A DNA stretch of 64,000 nucleotides from NCBI GenBank assembly GCA_028571685.1, contig CM053143.1, positions 142,820,829 through 142,884,828 on the forward strand. Direction: 5' to 3'. The first letter of the stretch is position 1; each line of letters opens with the position of its first letter. The position numbers and the translations under genes were made by a program. This document shows, one piece after another, positions 59,240 to 64,000 of the stretch. The notes below the pieces were generated by a model. The model saw only the letters and a list, made by a program, of their open reading frames with translations. It did no database searches and had not been told where the DNA came from. This DNA is from Heterohyrax brucei (lineage: Eukaryota; Chordata; Mammalia; Hyracoidea; Procaviidae).

Positions 59240-59965
59240 GTGAAAACACGTGCAATAAAACATACAACAGTTCAACAATTTCTACATGTATAATTTTGTG
59301 ACGTTGATTACATTCTTCCTGTTATGGAACTATTATTGTGGTGGTCAAGACTGTGTCCACTTGGCAACTCCATGATTAGCTGCTGTATCAAATGGCAGAG
59401 GCAGAGCCTGGTGGCTTCCCTCCCCCTCAGCTCTCATCTCTCTGCCTTCCACCACCTACTTCCTGTCTGCTCACATGGCCAGCAGCTCCTGCTCTCTTCT
59501 GTGTCTGGTTCCTGGACCAGACGTAGCAGCTGTTGGGTTCATCAACCCTTACAGCCCGTACTTGAGGGTCCTGTTCCCTGACCTACCTATCCAGCCTCTA
59601 CAGCTCTGTGAGTCAGCAGGGACCTTGCAGTCCCACCACTAGCTTGGGATCCTCCAACCTACACAGCTGGTGTTCTAGAACTCTGGTCTCTGACCTGCTG
59701 ACCTTGGGTTCACCAGATCCCATGGCAAAGTGAGGCTTGTGCCAGGACTTGGGATGTTCAGCTTCTGTAATTGCATGCGCTGTTTCCTTCATATATAAAT
59801 CTTTCCTTGTACATATACTGGTTTTCCTTCCCTAGAAAACTCAGCCCAAGACAATAATCATTACCCTTTTCCAAATCATTCTACCACCATTAACATATAC
59901 TCAATGTCCTGCAAGGAAAAACTCTCCTTTTAACCCGGTAACCACTAATCTTTGTTGCCATTTTT
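59240..59965 (-). mobile_element. Old L1 3' UTR, minus, split by an LTR
   Basis: Left part 'gtgaaaacacgtgcaataaa' and 'gacgttgattacattcttcc'. Right part 'cattctaccaccattaacat' and 'aacccggtaaccactaatct'. Confidence 0.75.
59337..59853 (+). mobile_element. LTR, family B, plus, inside L1
   Basis: Starts tgtggtggtcaagactgtgt and ends 'actcagcccaagaca', mirroring 18611-19141 read in reverse. Flanks attat/ataat are an imperfect 5-bp duplication. Confidence 0.75.
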
Positions 59966-60207
59966 GTAGTTGGGTGCCATTGGATTGGTTCCAACTCATG
60001 GCTATCTATAGAGTTGCTGTAAGTTCGAATCAACTCAACAGCAATGGATTTGGGTTTTTTCTTTTGGTTTCACAGCTGCGTTATGCACAAGAATATCAAG
60101 TCCTGCACCACCCTCCCAGTTGTTGCTGCTTGCAGCCACTGTGGCAGTCCATCTCACCAAGGGTCTTCCTCCTTTTTCCTGACTACTGCTTTACCAAGCA
60201 TGATGAC
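59966..60207 (-). mobile_element. RTE 3' end, minus, with a small SINE-tail insertion
   Basis: Reversed RTE end 'gggtgccattggattggttc', then a plus-strand SINE tail at ~60013-60070 ('gaatcaactcaacagcaatg', 'gatttgggtttttt'), then RTE again ('agtcctgcaccaccctccca'). Confidence 0.72.
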
Positions 60208-60727
60208 TGTCATGGATTGAATTCTGTCCCCCCAAAAATGCATGTTGCCATGTGGCTGGGCCATGATTCCCAGTATCTTCTGACTGTCTTCCATTTTGTG
60301 GTTTTCCTATGCTGTATGTTAAAGAATTAGGGTGAGACTGTAAATCTCTTTACAGGATCACCTCACTGCTCCACTGTAAAGAGAGTTTCCCTGGAATATG
60401 GCTTGCCCCGCCCTTAATCCTTTCATCCTGCAAGAGATGAAAGAGAAGCAGGCAGAGAATTGAAAACCTCTTACCATCAAGAAAGCCCCACCAGGAGAAG
60501 AGTGCGTCCTTCAGACCTGAGGTTCCTGCACCAAGATGCTCCCTGGGTAAAGACTGATGCAGTACTGGACTTTCCTCCAGAACCAACAAGGGGGAAAGCC
60601 CTCCCTTGGAGAAGACACTCTGAATATGGATTTGTAGCCTACCAGACTGTGTAAGAATAAACCTCCCTTTGTTAAAGCCATTCACTCTGTGGTATTTCTG
60701 TTAGAGCAGCCCCAGCTGACTAAAACA
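60208..60727 (+). mobile_element. Solo LTR, family A, 520 bp
   Basis: TGTCATGG...ACTAAAACA, with an exact 5-bp duplication atgac at 60203-60207 and 60728-60732. It is closely similar to the LTR at 3623-4123 along its whole length. Confidence 0.9.
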
Positions 60728-60732
60728 ATGAC

Positions 60733-60868
60733 TATCATGGATTGAGTAGTGTCCCCCTCAAAAATGTGTATAGTAATTTTGTTGAGCCATGATTACCACT
60801 ACCGTGTGATTGCCCCACTTTTTGTGATTTTCCTATGCCATAAATCCTATCTCTGTCTGTGATCAGTA
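60733..60868 (+). mobile_element. LTR family A fragment, plus, cut by RTE
   Basis: 'tatcatggattgagtagtgt' is the start of a second family A-like LTR. It stops where the large RTE begins. Confidence 0.72.
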
Positions 60869-60874
60869 GATGTT

Positions 60875-63800
60875 GCTGTTATTAGGTGCTGTAAAGTCAA
60901 TTCTGACTGAGAGCAACCCTGTGAACAATGGTACAAAACACTGTCTGGTCTTGCACCACGTCCACAGTCATTTTTATGCTTAAATCCATTGTCACAGCCA
61001 CTGTGTCAATCCATCTCATTGAGGGTCTTCCTCTTTTTTGTTGACTCTCCATTCTACCTAGCATGATATCCTTCTCCAGGGACTGACTCCTCCTGATAGC
61101 ATGTCAAAACTACGTTAAGAAGCAGTCTTGTCATCTTTGCTCCCAAGGAACACTCTGGCTATGCTTCTTCCAGAACAGATCTATTTGTTCTTTTGGCAGT
61201 CCATGGTACATTCAATATTGTTCTCCAACACTGTGATTCAAAGGCATCAGTTCTGACTTCCTTGTTGCCCAGCTTTCACATGCATATGATGCAACTGAAA
61301 ATACCATGGCTTGGGTCAGGTGCACCTTAGTCTTCAAGGTGACGTCTTTACTTTTCAATACTTTAAAGAGGTCCTTTTCAGCAGATTTTTCCCAATGCAA
61401 TGCACCTTTTGATTTCTTGGCTGCTTCTTCCATGCACGTTGATTGTGGAATCAAGTAAAATGAAATCCTTGACAACCTCAGTCTTTTCTGCATTTATCAT
61501 GATGTTGCTTACTGGTCCAGTTGTAATGATTTTTGTTTTCTTGACGTTGAGATGCAATTCATACTGAAGGCTGTGGTCTTTGACCATCAGCATTTCAAAT
61601 CCTCTTCACTTCCAGCAAGCAAGGTTGTGCCATCTGCGTAAAGTAGGTTGCTAATGAGTCTCCCTCCAATCCTGATACCTCATGCTTTGCATAGGCCACC
61701 TTCTTGGATTATTTGCTCAGCATGCAGATTGAAAAGGTATGGTAAAAGAATACAACTCTAACTCACACCTCTCCTGACTTTAAACTGTGCAGTGTCTCCT
61801 TGTTCTGTTCACACAGCTGCCTCTTGATCAATATATACATTCTTTGCCAGCCAGCCAAGTGAGCACAATTAAGTGTTTTGGAATTCCATTTTACTCAGTG
61901 TTGGCCATAATTTGTTATGATCCACACAGTGAAATGCCTTTGCATAGCCAAAGAAAGATAGGTAAACATCTTTTTGGTATTCCCTGCTTCAGCCAAGATC
62001 ATCTGACATCAGCAATGATATCCCTCATTCCATGTCCTCTTCTGAATCCAACTTGAATTTCTGGCAGTTCTTTGTCAATACACCCTTGCAGTTACTTTTG
62101 CATGATCTTCAGCAAAATTTTACTTGTGTGATATTAATTATATTTTTCAGTTATTCCTGCATTCAGTTGGATCACCTTTGTTGGGAATAGGCATAACCAT
62201 GGATCCCTACCAGTTACTTGACCAGGTAACTGTCCTCAAAATTTCATGGCATAGATGAGTGAGCACTTCCAGTGCTGCATCCATTTGTTGAAATATCTCA
62301 ATTGATATTTCAACAATTCCTGGAGTCTTGTTTTTTGCCAATGCCTTCAATGTAGCTTAGACTTCTGTCTTTGGTACCATCGGCTCCTAGTCATATGCTA
62401 CCTTTTCAAATGGCTAACCAGTTCTTCCTGTATAATGACTCTGTATATTCCTTCAATCGTCTTCAGATGCTCCCTGAGTAGTTTAATATTTTCACTGTAG
62501 AATCCTTCACCATTGCAACTCAAAGTTTGAATTTTTTCTTCAGTTCTTTCATCTTGAGAAATGCAGAATGTGTTCTTCCCTTTTGGTTTTTCTATTTCCA
62601 GTTCTTTGCACATGTCTTATAACAATTTGTCTTCTCAAGTTGCCCTTTGAAGTCTTCTGCTCAGTTCTTTTACTTCATCATCCCTTCCTTTCGCTTTAGC
62701 TGCTTGATTTTTGAGACCAAGTTTCAGAGTCTCTTCTGACATGCAATTTGATCTTTCCCGCCTTTTTAATGACCTCTTGTTTTTGTCATGGATGATGTCT
62801 TTGATGTCATTCCACAGTTCATCTGGTCTTTGGTCATTAGTGTTCAATGCATTGAGTTTGTTCTTGAGGTAGTCTCTAAACAGAGGTGGGATATACTCAG
62901 GGTCATACTTTCACTCTCATGGACTTGTTCTAATTTTCGTTGGTTTCAAATTGAACTTGCATACAAGCAGTTGATGGTCTGTGATGCAGTCAGCACCTGG
63001 TCTTGTTCTGACTGCTGATATGGAGCTTTTCCGTTGTCTTTTTCCAAAGATGTAGATGATTTGATTCCTGTGTACTGCATCTGGTGAGATTCATGAGTAT
63101 AGTCATCATTTGTGTTGGTAGAAGAAGGTATTTGCAATGAAGATGTTGTTGGTCATGCAAAATTCTATCATATGATCTCCAGCAACATTTCTGTCACCAA
63201 GGCTGTATTTTCAAACTACTGATCTTCCTTTGTTTTCAACTTTTGCATTCCAATCACCAGTAATTATTAATGCATCCTAATTGCATGTTCGATTCATTTT
63301 GGATTGCAGAAGCTGGTAAAAATGCTTAAGTTTTTCATCTTTGGCCTTAGTGGTTGTTGTGTAGATTTGAGTACTAGTATTAACTGACTTTCCTTGTATG
63401 CATATGAATATTGTCCTTTCACTGGCAGCATTGTACTTCAGGACAGATCCTGAAATGCTCCTTTTGGTGATGAATGTAACACCATTCCTCTTCAAGTTTT
63501 CATTCTTAGCATAGTAGATCATATGATTGTCAGATTCAAAATGGCTAATGCTGGTCCATTTCAGCTCACTAATATCTAAGATAGTGATGTTCATGCATTT
63601 CATTTCACTTTTGATGATTTTTAATTTTCCCATGTTCATACTTTTTATAGCCCACGTTCCAATTACTAATGGATTTTAGCTGTTTCTTCTCATTTTGAGT
63701 CATGCCACATCAGCAAATGAAGGTCCTAAAGGCTTTACTCCAAACATGTCATTAAGGTCAACTCTACTCTGAGAAGGCATCTCTTCCCTAGTCATCTTCT

Positions 63801-64000
63801 GAGTGTCTTCGAACCTGGGGGGGGGGGGGGTCATTTTCTGGCACTATATATGACAGTGTTCCTCTGCTATTCATAAGGTTTTCACTGGCTATCTTTTCAG
63901 AAACAGACTTTTGGGTCCTCCTTCCTAGTTTGTCTTATTCTGGAAGCTCACCTGAAACCTGTCATGGGTGACTCTGCTGCTATTTAAATACTGGTGGCAT
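60875..64000 (-). mobile_element. RTE (BovB-like) LINE, >3.1 kb, minus, running off the right edge
   Basis: From right to left on the minus strand: N-terminal endonuclease remains (63639-63277, with ILDISELKW and LKRNGVTFI), middle ORF pieces (62847-62398), and the reverse transcriptase with LLYADGTTLLAGSEED at about 61620-61650. Then comes the C-terminal part (VVKDFILLDSTINVHGR; LTQAMVFSVASYACESW) and the 3' end near 60890. RTE elements encode one endonuclease-plus-RT protein. Here the ORF is broken by several frameshifts and stops, and the YADD box reads YADG, so it is inactive. The same 3' end recurs many times in the window. Confidence 0.92.
63817..63830. repeat. G14 homopolymer inside the RTE 5' part
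   Basis: Fourteen consecutive G's. Other RTE text here is not G-rich, so this looks like slippage expansion or a sequencing or assembly weak point. Confidence 0.85.

Overview
The window looks like nuclear DNA from a placental mammal, most likely an afrothere and probably an elephant or close relative. Three things support this. The only coding exons I recognise are two exons of the vertebrate gene SLAIN2. Dozens of copies of one tRNA-like SINE are present, with a B box like GTTCAAATCC and a tail like GAGTCGGAATCGACTCGACGG, which I recognise as AfroSINE. A BovB/RTE-type LINE shares that tail. Species is inferred from repeat content, not proven.

Layout. SLAIN2 lies on the minus strand. Exon 1 has its coding part at 35855-36243, inside a CpG island of roughly 35740-37020. 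That island carries Sp1/KLF GC boxes, CCAAT boxes, a YY1-type AAGATGGCGGC element and an 8-unit CGG tract on the transcript strand. Exon 2 is at 1427-1575. The 34.3 kb between them (1576-35854) is intron 1, and positions 1-1426 are the start of intron 2. The remaining exons lie off the left edge. Positions 37000-64000 are the gene's upstream flank, where I see no convincing gene. SLAIN2 encodes a cytoplasmic microtubule plus-end protein. Exon 1 supplies its N-terminal coiled coil and exon 2 the conserved block that follows.

Repeats fill much of the intron and flank. They include AfroSINEs on both strands, an L1 family with a long 3' UTR, RTE fragments (the largest, 60875-64000, still shows endonuclease and reverse transcriptase remains), MIR and L2 relics, two families of old LTRs, and one younger solo LTR. 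Several LTRs have exact 5-bp target duplications. Many insertions are nested: an L1 at 28865-30430 carries three later insertions, and an LTR at 42143-42897 carries two SINEs.

The most unusual structure is a pair of 543-bp fold-back mariner derivatives (28265-28807, and 48696-49412 once its SINE is removed). In each, the last ~168 bp of a mariner 3' end is duplicated in inverse orientation around a centre that still encodes the SPDL..ND end of the transposase catalytic domain. Other points of interest are a small polyadenylated retro-insertion of unknown origin (25734-25932), a duplicated segment 1 kb apart in intron 1 (10201-10462 and 11251-11427), a perfect 18-bp inverted repeat, a perfect 34-bp tandem duplication inside a SINE, and a 62/64-bp tandem duplication beside the promoter. 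I found no tRNA, rRNA or snRNA gene and no CRISPR array. Nothing bacterial or viral is present beyond old LTR copies.
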